This document shows positions 21,195 to 32,723 of a DNA stretch of 64,000 nt, in pieces. The stretch's first letter is position 1. Each line of letters begins with the position of its first letter. The notes under the pieces are model-generated. The model saw only the letters and a program-made list of their open reading frames with translations, did not search any database and was not told the DNA's origin. The DNA is from Macrophomina tecta (lineage: Eukaryota; Ascomycota; Dothideomycetes; Botryosphaeriales; Botryosphaeriaceae): contig JAKSGN010000035.1 in the NCBI GenBank assembly GCA_024180945.1, positions 3,038,001-3,102,000 on the forward strand, read 5' to 3'. A program made the translations under genes and the position numbers.

Positions 21195-22787
21195 ATGGCG
21201 TCCGTCTTCCACGCCTTTCCCGCCCTGAGGCGCGCCGCCCCGCGCCTCTCGCGCGAGTTCTTCACCTGCCGCGCCTGTCTGAGTCCGGCGAAACCCCAGC
21301 TTCCGGCGCCGCTGCGCAACCACCTCCGTCAAACTCCCGCCCTCCGCGCCGTCCGATGGCAGTCCACCCCCGCTGCCGCCTCCGTCAAGCCCTCCCAGTC
21401 GCCGCTCGGCGCCCTCAGCCAGACCATTGGCTCTACCGCCGGCCAGAGAGCCTCGGATTCCGCCAAGAAGAGCACTTTCCCGGAGACCAACGACAAGATC
21501 GTGGCATACTGGTTGCTCGGCAGCGCTGCCAGTGTTTTTGGCATTGTGGTTTTTGGTGGCTTGACTCGTCTCACCGAGTCTGGGTACGCTCTCCCACCGC
21601 CCGCCGTTACCGCCCGTACCTGACACCTCCGCAGCCTTAGCATCACCGAATGGCGTCCTGTTACCGGCTCTCTCCCGCCCATGTCTCAGGCCGACTGGGA
21701 GTCCGAGTTCGCAAAGTACCGTGCCTCGCCCGAGTTCAAGCTGCTCAACCCTCGCATGACGCTCGAAGAGTTCAAGAAGATCTACTGGATGGAATGGGGA
21801 CACAGGCTCTGGGGCCGCTTCATCGGCGTCACCTTCCTGCTGCCCACCGCCTACTTCATCGCCCGTCGCAAGGTCACAAAGTCCATGGCTCTGAAGCTCA
21901 CTGGCATCTGCGGCATGATCGGCTTCCAGGGCGTCATCGGCTGGTGGATGGTTGCAAGCGGCCTGAAGGATGATCTCTTTGCCCCTGGCAGCCACCCGCG
22001 TGTGTCCCAGTACCGCTTGACCGCCCATCTTGGTGCCGCTTTCGTCGTCTACTGCTCCATGCTCCTCACCGGTTTCTCCATCCTGCGTGAGCGTCGCTGG
22101 CTTGCTGACCCTGCAGCTGCCGAGAAGGTCATCGCCGGCTTGCGGCACCCTGCCCTTCGTCCCTTCAAGCGCTACGCCACTGCTCTCACTGCTCTTGTCT
22201 TCGTCACTGCCATGTCTGGCGCCCTCGTTGCCGGCCTCGATGCTGGGCTTATCTACAACGAGTTCCCTTGGATGGGCCTTGGCCTGACTCCGCCGAAGAA
22301 GGAGCTCTTCGACCCCTTCTACAGTCATGTCCCTGATCAGTCTGATCTCTGGTGGCGCAACATGCTCGAGAACCCTTCCCTCGTTCAGCTCGACCACCGC
22401 TGTCTCGCCATGACCACCTTCACTGCCATCATGGCTCTGGCCGCCTACACTCGCTCCCCCAAGCTGCGTGCCGCTCTGCCCACCAACGTGAAGAAGGGCA
22501 TGACTGCCGTCACCCACATGGCTTGGGTGCAAGTCGCCCTCGGTATCAGCACTCTGATTTACATGGTCCCCACCCATCTCGCCGCCACTCATCAGGCCGG
22601 TGCCCTGGCCCTGCTGACCACGACTGTACTGCTGTGGAGCAGACTCAGAGTGCCGGGCAGGCTTGCTCGTATGGTCCATGCAAGGTCAGCTGCCAACAGT
22701 GTTACAAGACCGCGTTCGCCTGTATCTCCCGACTTGAAGCGCAAGCCCGTCGGTGGGGCGGCTGGCTCCGTCGACCAGTCTGCCTAA
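21195..22787 (+). CDS. COX15: COX15, mitochondrial heme A synthase (513 aa)
   Basis: Two exons, 21195-21583 and 21635-22787. The 51-base GT-AG intron falls inside LTESG/LSITEW and the join is in phase. The first 60 residues are Arg/Ala/Ser-rich with few acids, as in a mitochondrial presequence. The mature part has eight predicted membrane helices in two four-helix halves. It shows the paired heme-ligand histidine motifs of the family: WGHRLWGRFIGV, YRLTAHLGAAFV, LVQLDHRCLAMTTF and LAATHQAGALALL. The signature GGLTRLTESGLSITEWRPVT is complete across the splice. The enzyme oxidises the C8 methyl of heme O to a formyl, making heme A for cytochrome c oxidase, in the inner membrane. The C-terminal 45 residues are basic and unconserved. 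Recognition is confident; it is transcribed divergently from the BTB gene. Confidence 0.96.
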
Positions 22788-23719
22788 GTTCTTCACTGTC
22801 GGAAAGCCTATCACGATTATACGACTCATTAGATAGGCTCTACAAAGATCCTGTAAGCTCTTTGTGTTTATTGTAGATATATCTCTCCTCCTTGAAACTT
22901 TTGTATCATTAGGCTGTCGCGTAGACTGAATTCAGCGCGAGCGTTTACCATGTAGATTCGCTCTTCCGATGTGGCACGATGGCGAAAGACAAAGAGTCTG
23001 AGGGGCCCGTCTGCAGCAATGTCCAAGTCCTCTCCACCCTGCCGGCCTATCTATCCATCCGGAAGGAAGCAGCACCAAAGGCAGCCTCGGGACTAGCTTT
23101 CTCGCACGGAATCGACGAAAGAGGTGAAGCATTCATCCAGGTGCAGTGCTTGACAATGTATCGTGGAATACTAAGCTCCCTGCGCACTTACTATCTAGCC
23201 TACGCAACACTCTTGGCGCCAACTTCATGTGAGTTGGTCTCTCATTTCCGAACAGCGTCAACATCCACCGATATCCCAGCAGCAATGGCATTTTCTTTCA
23301 GGCCGGACTGCTAGAGTAGGCTCAATAACATCGCACAAGACTGCCCCGCAAAGCCGACAGCGGGGGATGAGGGACACACTGCAGATCACCCGTCTATCCT
23401 GCCCGAAAGCGGAAATCTAAATCATAGCTCGCCCAATCACGGCCTTTCGCTCCGGTTGATGCGAATAACGACCGGTAAGTGGTCCACCACGGAGCTTCCG
23501 AACCCGACCTCTTTCGCGCGGAATTGATTGCGCAACAGCTTGCTGCAACGTTGCTCGCGTTTCAAGTTCCGCCCATGGATTGAGAATATTAAAGAGCTGG
23601 GGAGGCTGGCGACGATCCTATTTCTTCTGCTCTTCCAGCTTTCCGCGCCCGTGAATTCTCACACCATTAAGCCACACGAACATCCAGACCGCCCACTAGT
23701 ATGGCCGAAATTCACTCAA
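22788..23719. other. Intergenic, no gene seen
   Basis: 3' flank of COX15 and promoter of the hydrolase gene. An open stretch at 22979-23314 lacks motifs and is not called. Confidence 0.5.
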
Positions 23720-25623
23720 ATGACCTCCACCCTCCATATCGCCAAGCCACTCATCCTTCCTGCGTGAGTATTCCGCAAGAGTATACGTGTCGATAGAAGC
23801 GGCATTATTTAACAGTCGCCAAAAGCCCGCACCACCTCTTCAACCCGCTCACCCACCCAAACATGAAACCGTTACCCTTGAAGACGGACAGACAGTGCTC
23901 GAAAGGGATGCTGCCATCCCTATGCGCGATGGCGTCTACCTCTACGGCGATGTTTATAGGCCCCTCGGTGACGATCCGACGCCAACACTTATCTTCTTCG
24001 GCCCTTTTGGTAAGACTTTCCTCTCTTCGTTGCTCTTCACTATTCATTTTTTTTTTTAAAAAAAAAAATAATAAACACAATGGGAAAGGGAGAGTAATGA
24101 GACCGAATTACCAGGCAAGCACGGTGGCGTACCCCGCTCACTCTTCGCGAACATGGGCGTCGACTTCTCCGCCCTCTCACCGCATGCCCACTGGGAGCTT
24201 CCCGATCCTTTCCTCTGGTGCGCTCAGTGGAAGTACTCCTTCCTCCTCGTTGACCCACGCGGCACTTGGTGGAGCGAGGGAGATGCCTCCCACTACCTTT
24301 CCCCAGAGGAGGGCCGTGACGGCTATGATCTTGTTGAGTGGTGCGCAAGCCAACCTTGGTGCACAGGCAAGGTCGGTTGGGGCGGAGGAGTTTCGTACTA
24401 CGCCATGTCCGCCTACCAGGTTGCGGCTCTGAAGCCGCCACATCTGGCGGCTATCATGGTGTGGGAAGGCATTTCGGATCTCTACAGAGAAGTCAACACG
24501 CAGGGCGGCATCCCCAACGTTGCTTTCCAGCACTTCTGGATGAACCTGACCGGGACGGGTCTGCGTGAGGCAGAAGATCATGCGGTCCTCGCGGTCGAAC
24601 GACCGCTTTTCGACGGGCTTTGGGCGAGTAAGGTGGTTGACTGGAGACTTATCGACGTGCCAGCAATGAGCGTCACAGGCTGGTCAAGTTTGGCATTGCA
24701 TTTGAGAGGCACCATTCTGGCGTGGAAGGCTTTTGCCTCCAGGGAGAAGTATCTCGTCGTCCATGTGAGCGTTGCATCTTTCACCTTCTTGATGAGCGAC
24801 TGGGCTGACCCGAACTTTTGCTCAGGCCGGGAAGGAGTGGCGCGAGTTCTACAAGAAAGAAAACACACTCAAACAGAAGGCCTTCTTCGACTGTTTCCTC
24901 AAGAACCAGGCCAACGAAGTTGCCTCCTGGCCCCCGGTCACGCTCGACGTCCGCACCGACCTCGATACTTTCGTCACTCGTGCCGAAACCTCCTTCCCGC
25001 CTCCAACAACGGAACTACAAGCCTTTTACTTCGGCAACGACCAGAGGCTCGTGCCTCCCAATTCAGGAGCGGTACCAAATGTGGCAGCATACGCCTCTTA
25101 CACCGCCCACGACCCCTTCTCATCCATATCCTTCACTCACGTCTTCAACAAACGCACCGAGATTGCCGGCCACGCCTCGGCCACGTTCTACGTCCAAGCC
25201 CTCGACTATCCGGACACGGACCTCTTCCTCGCCCTGCAGAAGCTCGACGCGCACGGAAATGAGATCAAGTTTTGGCACTCGACGCAAAAGGCCGAGGCAT
25301 CCGCATCCTTCGGCTGGCTGCGGGCGTCGCACCGGGAGCTCGATGAGGGGAAGAGCGCGCCGGGATTTCCGGTGCACAAGCATCAGCGGAGGCTGTGGCT
25401 CAGGCCGGCCGATGTGGTAGAGGTGGTGGTCGAGATTTGGCCGTCGGCCACGGTGTGGGAAGCGGGGGAGACGCTGAAACTCGTGGTCAAGGGGAGTCCG
25501 TTTACGGATGTCGAGAACAAGACGCAGTTCAAGGGTGCTAATGCGCATAACTTCGGGGAGGTGAGGGTGTGGTATGGTGGGGATTATGGGAGCCATCTGC
25601 TTGTGCCGGTCAATGAAGCCTAG
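23720..25623 (+). CDS. CocE/X-Pro dipeptidyl-peptidase (S15)-like hydrolase (561 aa)
   Basis: Four exons: 23720-23763, 23816-24009, 24115-24764 and 24826-25623, with GT-AG introns of 52, 105 and 61 bases; the phases (2, 1, 0) all agree. Residues 45-330 form an alpha/beta-hydrolase: IPMRDGVYLYGDVYRP, the conserved LVDPRGTWWSEGD loop, and the nucleophile elbow GWGGGVSYYAMS with Ser at about 172. The C-terminal 230 residues are the jelly-roll domain of this family (TEIAGHASATFYVQALDYPD, DLFLALQKLDAHGNE, and the HQRRLWLRPADVVEVVVEIW block). Relatives include cocaine esterase, glutaryl-7-ACA acylase and X-Pro dipeptidyl-peptidase. The substrate here is unknown. The ATG at 23720 is preferred over one at 23701 because only the former stays in phase across intron 1. 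There is no signal peptide, so it is probably cytosolic. Confidence 0.93.
24047..24068. repeat. Perfect T11-A11 palindrome inside an intron
   Basis: Eleven T followed by eleven A within intron 2 of the hydrolase gene. It is self-complementary and the only unusual feature of that intron, which at 105 bases is the longest in the gene. Confidence 0.9.
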
Positions 25624-26695
25624 TAGTAGTTTCCGCGGCGTGCACTTCGTGGAAGGGGTTCAAGAATTCCCGTGGGCACAAGTGTCACCACTCTCTATTT
25701 ACATTCGCACTCGCCTGTACTTAGCCGATGGCCACTTGCCGCGGAATGCAGAAATAATATGCATGGGAACCCCCGCCCGCGTTCAAAGAGATGACAGCCA
25801 AGTAGACCGGCTCGTTAATGGGACTTTGTCTCGGCGAAAAAAAGCAGGTAGGTTGCTCCTATACGAGGGAAATTCATTTTTCGGCGTCCTTGAGTCGGTC
25901 ATGCGTTCAAGCCTAGAAGTAGACTTGCTGGCAAACCTCCCCGTCAATTGTCCCGGGATCCATAGCTCCATCCCGTAGCTGACATGAAAGAATCGAGCTA
26001 TCAAAAGCTTGCCAAAGTAGTCCGGGGAATGCACTCGCACTATTTCACGAGTCATTCCATAGGGCCCTTCTTCTTACCACCTATACTGCTCACAGCCCAG
26101 GTCCCACCAATCAGATCACCGTTCACGGCGACTCCCTCGCCTACGCCACATGCCGCCTCCCTCCGTGTGTCTCCGTCGACTTATCGCGCTCCAACCCCGG
26201 TGTCATCATGTCGAAGACAACAGGACGACTTCCTCCCTCTGCGCGATCCTGGCCGGGGTTCAGGCCACGGCGCATCCGAGAGGCGGGCTCAGCATCGCCA
26301 CAGCTGTCTCCAGCTTCGCCAGCTACTCTGTTCGAAGCAATTCAGGACGCGACCGCGGGCCCGACCGCGTTGGCGATGCAGGTCTGCACCATGCGCAGCG
26401 TCATAAAAATCCAGCAGGGCAATGGATTACACTTGGGACAGCCATGAAACCCCTCGTCGCAGCTCAGGCTTTCGTAATTGTCTGCAAACCCGCCGGTAAC
26501 GGCGATATGAGCAGGTATGGCCAAGAGTGTGAGCAATCGTAATCATCAGATGCTGTTGATAGGTGCAGCCCGGCTCTCGACCACTAACCGCGTCGAGGCT
26601 CGTGTCTGGGATGATAGGAGGCGGAAAGGAGTGTTGCCGGCAGCGGTGGGCGCATTAACGCTGGAGGGGGGGAATGGTGGATGACGATTGGGTGC
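25624..26695. other. Intergenic between converging genes, no gene seen
   Basis: It lies between the 3' ends of the hydrolase gene and POP4. Open stretches near 26.0-26.5 kb show no motifs. Confidence 0.5.
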
Positions 26696-27484
26696 TCAGA
26701 GATCAGGCATGACGTGCTGCTTGAACTTCTTGTTGGCCCGGTCCGGCGCTCTGTTCTCGAACTGCGAGCCATGCAGCTCGAAGACCAGACTCTTAGGCTT
26801 CTCCGCCCCCCCGCCCTCGCCCGTCGATCCCAGCGGGACCTCAAAGCGGAAGATGGTGTGCTCCTTGGGGACCGCTGCGCACTGTTAGCCGCCTCGCCGC
26901 GCCAGCCGCACGGTCTGCCCACGCTTACTCTTGACTTGATTCCCCCTCGTAATGAGCTCGAAGGTGAACTTGGTATCCTTGACGACAATGCCCTTCAGCC
27001 CCACCCTGCCCACGCACCTGCACCGCACGACCTCGAGCTCGGCGCCATGGTAATCCGCGCTCGCCAGCTTCGGCCCCGCGGCCGTGGGGGTCACATAGTC
27101 GCCGCCCTCGTCCTTCAGGCCCAGCACCTCCCGCACGTAGCCGCACCACATCCGGTGCAGGCCTTCGAAGATCTCGTAGCGGCGCTGGCGCGCGGGGATG
27201 TCGTGGATGGCGAGGGCGCGCTTCTGCCTGGCGGAGAGGGGGGCGGGTTTCGACTTGGAGCGGCGGCGCTGGAGGGCTTGGCGGCGGGCGCGCTCGGCCT
27301 GGCGCTGGCCGCGGGCATCGGTGGTGTCGGGCTCGGTGGGACGGAGGAGAAGCGGCTTCTTCTGCACGCGGTCGGTGAAGATGCGGACGGCAGTGTCGGG
27401 CGAGTGGGCGCGCGAAAGGAGGGCATGGGAAGGGTTGGCGGTGGCGCGGGACGGGTCGGCGGAGTGAGCTGCAGGCGTGGCCAT
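26696..27484 (-). CDS. POP4: POP4/Rpp29 subunit of RNase P and RNase MRP (244 aa)
   Basis: Two exons, 27484-26929 and 26874-26696, with a 54-base GT-AG intron. The joined sequence GNQVKTVPKEHTIFRFEVPL is the typical Rpp29 core. N-terminal basic region: QALQRRRSKSKPAPLSARQK. Conserved core: IPARQRRYEIFEGLHRMWCG, LASADYHGAELEVVRCRCVG, then VGLKGIVVKDTKFTFELIT, an Sm-like beta-barrel. The C-terminus has ELHGSQFENRAPDRANKKFK. Pop4 binds the RNA subunit of the nuclear ribonucleoprotein that trims tRNA 5' leaders (RNase P) and processes rRNA (RNase MRP). The start at 27484 gives MATPAAHSADPSRA; the upstream frame is open, but that sequence is unconserved. Confidence 0.93.
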
Positions 27485-28132
27485 GGCGTGAAGCAGCGGG
27501 AATGCGCGGGGGGAGAGGAGTTGTGATGTGGTGGGGTTTACGTAGTAGCGAGACGGTGACGGCGGGCTCGGGATCTTCTCTTCTTTTTTTTTTTTGGCTG
27601 ACGGTTGGGCCGGGCCCCGCTTCGTAGGGCTGACGCTGACGCGCATCAACGCCGCGCAGCGCTGACTCGGCCACTCCGACGCCCGCCCCCCGTTTCCACC
27701 ACCCCGAGGTGTACCTGGGATCCTGAATGTGGCTATCGGGGCCACGACGCCGGACGGATCCGCCAACATGTGGATAGCGGGCGCGCACCCACCCGGCCGA
27801 CGACTCCCGTGGTGACGCTGGGCTTCGCAGAGTGCTTCACCTGTTTCATCGGGATTCCAAGCAATACACGCAGTTGACTGCCATCTCCCGACGTTGTTGG
27901 GGATTCTCAACGCCGACCGCCCGTTCTCGCATCTCCAAATACCGCTGCCTTCCAGCCAGTTCAGGCCTTGGTGCCCGAGCTTCACTGTTGATTGGCACGG
28001 CCATTCCTGCAAGGCCCGGAAGCTGGCTATCTGCTCATTACTCGACACTGTTCCATTGTACAATACTCGTGGAGTTTTGCAGTATTAAAAAAGAAGAAAA
28101 AAGATAAACATCCTGATTCGGAGATGGACACG
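27485..28132. other. Intergenic, POP4 promoter and HET-gene 3' flank
   Basis: It includes a poly-T run near 27585-27594. No coding feature is supported. Confidence 0.5.
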
Positions 28133-30250
28133 CTATACAATCCGGACTAATTTTTCTGGCAATGCCAGAAACTCTCCGTCGTATTCACGCGTAAACACCC
28201 CGACCCGCTGGAAGGAATCTTTAACTCGCGAGGTGTACGCCCTCTCGAGAACAATTCCCTCGACCGTTCTGCTGTTCCGGGATGGCCGCTTGTAAGAAGC
28301 GAGCGCAAGCAGAAAGTACTCTGGGAAATCTCCGTCGAAGACATCGTCTTGCTCATCAACATCCATTTCGAGGAGAACCGTTGTCGGGACTTGACGGTGC
28401 GAACGGACGATCAGCTGCCGTGACCCAGCACTCATTCCGGAAGCCCTGTCCGCGAGGGATGCCCGCTCAAATTTGCCGCGAACCTCGATGAAATCGGATG
28501 CTCGGGGCGCTCTGGCAGTGTCGACGCCCGAGAAAGCGTGGCGCTCAATGTGCGCTTGATAGTCGTCGGAGGAGTGATGGTGAAGGCTCGGGTACACAAT
28601 CGGGCTGTCCACCGAGGCCCATGACCAGGATGGTGCTCGGTCGTTGTCCCGATCGCTTGCGCTGGATCCCCGGCTCCGCTTCCAAAGCAGCTGGCGCGCC
28701 CCGTGGGAGCGCCAGATTCCAGCCAGGTAGTCATCTTGGAGCAGTGGCTGGAAGGACGTAGCGATGCCAGACAGGGCGATCAGCTTGTCTGTCTTCTTCG
28801 ACAGTGAGCATTTGCAGTATGTCTCCACAATGAACTCCCACAGATTCAACGCGGCGGACATTGCATCAGCCTCCCTCCCAACCGGTTGCACCTGGAGAGT
28901 TTCAGCCTGGCAGCTCTGGAGTTTCAATGCCGCAAAGGCCAATTTCACGTCAGTGAACGGCGAGACCCATGCTGGTTGGTATGATCCGTTCAATTGCGTT
29001 ACGGTCCTGGCTCCTTGGTGATTGCCCTCCCATGTAAAACTGTGGCAGCACTCCCAGTACAGTCGTTTTCTCCCGAAGTGCAGGGTGCGCGGAGCGAGCA
29101 GGCGTTCTTGGAGAGCCCACGCGCGAGAGTTGAGGGGGGCTGCTCCAAATTCATCGTCGAGCGGGATATCACAGCTGATAACGGCGCGTCGCGCATTCGC
29201 GGATGTGGGCTGCTTCAAATATAATGTCCAAGGAGGCTCGAGCCGCGGATTTTGCTGGAAATATAGGCCTCCTGAGCCGTTGCGCGAGCCAGTAGCTGCG
29301 ATATTGCAGAACGAATTACTGTATACTTCGGCCATGCGCGCAGCCTCTGACCTCCAATCTTCCGGATCGTCTTGGATGATACACAGGCTGTCAATCCACA
29401 GATATCGCACGCCCAGGAGCCTCGACACGTCGATAGCTTCTAGCAACGTTCTCGGAATTTTCGGCAGGCCATCGCGCATCTGCTGGTAGTTCCCCATCAA
29501 TAGCCGTGGTGGCCAATCCTTGCGGGCGCCCCAACAATGGCTCAAGGTGACGTAGCGGCACGGGCTGGGGCATTCATGCGCCTCTCGCAGCCTAACCTCG
29601 GACCCCTTGGATGTACCCAGATCCAGTAATCGGGTCGGAACATATGCGGCGGCGGCGGGCTTGAGCGAGCGGCATATGGAATGATCACGCTCGCATTCAT
29701 GGATCCATGCGTCGATCTGCGGGGCCCTCTCCGCGAGGCCGATGGAGGACGGAATCGGCAGCCTTTTGGCCGGTGGCTTCGTACAGGTTGAGAAGTGGAC
29801 AGTTAAGCCGTACGTCGGGTTGTCGACGACGACCTCGGAAGAGGCGTTGCCGTTGAGCGGATAGGGAAACGACCATACCAATCCCTTCCCAGGAATGTAT
29901 GATTCGCCAAGCCACTCGAGCCTGAACTCTATGCGATTGGGCCGGACGGAGTAGGTTGAAAAGGGTGCGCCGGGCACCTTGGATTCCAGGGTCTTGGGAG
30001 AGAGGTATTCGGCTTTCCACGGGAGCTTGCCGCACAAGTAGCCGCAGACCAGACACGAGCGCTCGGCTGCATCGAAGAAGCCTCCGGCACTGTGGTGGTG
30101 GACGGATAAGCCTAATTTCGAATCGGAGGCGGAGAGGCTGAGCGCCTCCTCGCACCTGGCGCACAGATCTGCTGCCCCTTCGGGAGCGTGTTCCAGAAAC
30201 CAGCCCACCGCATCGGCGACCAATGGCTGTGGCGAATTACGTCGATACAT
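28133..30250 (-). CDS. HET-domain (heterokaryon incompatibility) protein (705 aa)
   Basis: Single exon, probably starting at ATG 30250 (MYRRNSPQPLV); an in-frame extension to 30325 is possible. A Cys-rich N-terminal segment (CARCEEAL ... CLVCGYLCG) precedes the HET domain. The three HET motif blocks are clear: YVTLSHCWGARKDW at about 230, YLWIDSLCIIQDDPEDW with EAARMAEVYSNSFCNIAATG at about 285-315, and PLNSRAWALQERLLAPRTLH at about 373. The C-terminal half includes the common APSWSWASVDSPI motif. HET proteins trigger programmed cell death when genetically different hyphae fuse, or act in related allorecognition. The domain is a TIR-like fold. No NACHT or repeat domain is attached, so this is a stand-alone HET protein whose partner is unknown. 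It is intact, unlike the genes just to its left on the map's plus side (31-33 kb). Confidence 0.92.
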   Translation of the reverse strand: MYRRNSPQPLVADAVGWFLEHAPEGAADLCARCEEALSLSASDSKLGLSVHHHSAGGFFDAAERSCLVCGYLCGKLPWKAEYLSPKTLESKVPGAPFSTYSVRPNRIEFRLEWLGESYIPGKGLVWSFPYPLNGNASSEVVVDNPTYGLTVHFSTCTKPPAKRLPIPSSIGLAERAPQIDAWIHECERDHSICRSLKPAAAAYVPTRLLDLGTSKGSEVRLREAHECPSPCRYVTLSHCWGARKDWPPRLLMGNYQQMRDGLPKIPRTLLEAIDVSRLLGVRYLWIDSLCIIQDDPEDWRSEAARMAEVYSNSFCNIAATGSRNGSGGLYFQQNPRLEPPWTLYLKQPTSANARRAVISCDIPLDDEFGAAPLNSRAWALQERLLAPRTLHFGRKRLYWECCHSFTWEGNHQGARTVTQLNGSYQPAWVSPFTDVKLAFAALKLQSCQAETLQVQPVGREADAMSAALNLWEFIVETYCKCSLSKKTDKLIALSGIATSFQPLLQDDYLAGIWRSHGARQLLWKRSRGSSASDRDNDRAPSWSWASVDSPIVYPSLHHHSSDDYQAHIERHAFSGVDTARAPRASDFIEVRGKFERASLADRASGMSAGSRQLIVRSHRQVPTTVLLEMDVDEQDDVFDGDFPEYFLLALASYKRPSRNSRTVEGIVLERAYTSRVKDSFQRVGVFTREYDGEFLALPEKLVRIV

Positions 30251-30325
30251 TGTTGAAAAGCGGTGTGATGGGATGCGGCAGAGGTTGGAGCTGGGAACAC
30301 AAACGACGGATTGGAGCGGGGTCAA

Positions 30326-31038
30326 CGCTGCGCTCCGCCGTCAGCTGCTTTGGTGGATCTCCCCACTTTCGTCGCCACTTCCCTCTTCGGGACTAGTCCC
30401 TCGGGTACGTGGCGGCGAGGCCATATGACCCTCCGCCGCATCGCACTTCCCAGCAGAGTGGAAGTCCTGCACTCAACCCGCACTGAGGAGATGGAAAGAG
30501 GACGCAGGGCTTTCCTGTCGAGAAGCTAGTGCTTCTTGCGAGAGATCCGTCATCGTCAATGGTACTGACTTCGCCGTCCGTCACCGTCAGAGGGTCATGA
30601 CGAGACGTGACGAGACGTCCGCCACCCTGCCACTAATGGAATTGCACTGAAAACGGAGCATATCTGCCTTCCTTTTGCAAAATCTGCGAAATTCGGCAGA
30701 AACTGACAGTTCAATTCCCACGACCGAGCTTGCTGACTGAACGTTTCCCCTACCTTGAAAAGCCCCCAAGCATATATACTGCCTTACTTCCAGATGAAGA
30801 CCACTCGTTATGACCCAATGACTGAGCTACTCGCTAACAAAGATGCTCGTATCGCCTGAATGGCAAACCAGGCCCATCCCTGCAATGGCGTTGAAGAGCC
30901 CACAAAGCACACCCGCCTGACATTATTACCTGAAGCTGGCTTTCAATCGCCTGGAAGTCCTGAATACCTGATTTCCCTCTTTCGCCTGCTCCTCTGATCA
31001 CACGCTTTTCAACCGGCCGGTCAAACTGGATCTCAGCG
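30326..31038. other. Intergenic, HET-gene upstream region
   Basis: It contains a direct repeat of GACGAGACGT near 30598-30622. No gene is seen. Confidence 0.45.
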
Positions 31039-32723
31039 ATGCCATCGATGCGTCCGCTTCGCCGCTGGAGTTGCTCGAGATGTACATACAGAGATGAAAT
31101 TTACGGCACCATTGTATACGACAACTCGGCCAGGATTACGATCGACTTGGCCACGAAAATGGCGCATGCAAACCACGCCGTGATAGTCGCAGAAGATGTG
31201 GCGCGGACACGAGTTCCTTATACGAGTGCGCGCTGAAAGACGTGCGGCCAAGTTTTAACAGCCGCCTTCTAACGGCCATCAGCCCCATAGCAACTGTGCC
31301 GCTCGAGGACAGAACTTGCAACACGCTTGTGAAGGACGACTTGCATGTCCGGGACAAGTCCAACAATATCACCTATCGGGTTGGCCTGACTCTATTCCTC
31401 AGTCTCAACGGAATTATGCATGTCAAAATCACCAATGCGTTCACTGGTCATGGATACGGCCCGTCTTATGGCGTATAACCGTGATTTGCCAACAGTAACC
31501 AGTTGCTCGCAGGTTTCCAACCGGGGATGGACGCTGAAGAAGAGTATCTCTTCGACGTAGCCGGCTCTTACCTGCTGATGGTCCGGGATGGTGGCGTTTC
31601 GCAGACGGCCTGGCCGGAATGACGCACAAATTTGGCCATCCTCCCAGCACCACGGAACTGTACCTATTCCTGAACAAGTGGAATCACCTTCAGGTGCAAG
31701 CAACAGCGTTTGGCGCGCTTGTCAACAGTCGAAGCCAAGTTTTTACGTGACCACATCGTCGGCACGGCTGCGCCGTGCTTGTGATTGAATCAGTAACAAG
31801 CCGGCCGAGGCAGAGTTGCTGGACAGCATTCTCCTAGCATTAGGACCCAATGCGGCTCACCCCGGCTGGTTCCCTAACGAAGACAAGATTTCGGGCGTAA
31901 CTGAGACCGCGAGGCACGGAGCGTATGCAGTGGGTGCGGATTATTCCTACAACCCGTCTTTCTTCAGTGGCGACGGAGCCAACCCAAACCAGGCAGCTCT
32001 ACACCAAAGTATCATCAGAGAAAATAGTACCAAGGTTCACCCGTCTCTCACCCACCTAGAAGGGGACAGCAATGAAACATCCAACACTGCATGTATATGA
32101 ATTGGCGCGACCATTCCCGGAGCTCTCCATCACCCAGTCGGTTCATCAACCCTCTCCCCTGCGAAAACGCGCCATGTATTTCTCACCGAGGAGCCCCATT
32201 TTCTACGGACGACATCTGTAGCCAGGCGCCTGGCCCGCGTCCGAACTCCTCACATTCCCCGTGCAGATAGGACAGCACATGCACGCCACGCAGATAGACG
32301 AGGTGCCGTGCGCCTACAACCACTTCAATGCCACAGATGTGCCCTTGAAGCCGGACCAGACACTCGCCTTCTGCGACGTGGTTGGGGCGGGCAGGCCGGG
32401 CGGAATCCTATCTGGAGACGTCGAAAATTATTTGAAGAGCGTATCTGTAAACGTGGCGGAAGCTATCCCTTTAAAAAAAAATATTGGTGGGTCTCAGGGA
32501 AGAGATGGAGAGCATGGAGACTATTTGAAACATTTCAGTGCAGTGGGGTGGGCCCGGGCCACTGTTCGTAGTGGGCGCGGTGAATGCATGGGACGTGACT
32601 CCGTCGAACCTAAGTCGGATGCTCGAACACTTTCAACCGGAGACCGAGGTCCTAAGGCCGGACTTGTGGCTTCAGAAGTTGAAGGAGAGTATCAACGGCC
32701 GCAAGAGAGAACGCGCACGATGA
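31039..32723 (+). pseudogene. Decayed gene, probably GxGYxYP-type putative glycoside hydrolase
   Basis: Four conserved-looking blocks occur in order on the plus strand but in different frames. They are YGTIVYDNSARITIDLATKM with AHANHAVIVAEDVA (31090-31200), GWFPNEDKISGVTETARHGA with YAVGADYSYNPSFFSGDGAN (31860-31990), ELLTFPVQIGQHMHATQIDE with CAYNHFNATDVPLKPDQTL (32240-32370), and LFVVGAVNAWDVTPSNL with FQPETEVLRPDLWLQKLKE (32550-32690). The first, second and last blocks resemble from memory the start, middle (G-W-F/W-x-x-E) and end of GxGYxYP family proteins. At least three frame changes (between 31240 and 31816, at the stop near 32219, and near 32540) rule out a product, unless introns I cannot define explain some of them. 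The family call is tentative; the decay is well supported. Confidence 0.5.

Noticed and set aside
20883..22679. 598-codon open frame antisense to COX15
   Set aside because: COX15 has all heme-ligand motifs and a phased intron. The antisense frame has no recognisable domain and is a codon-bias shadow.
22979..23314. 111-codon open frame downstream of COX15
   Set aside because: No motif or homology pattern recognised; in the expected 3' flank.
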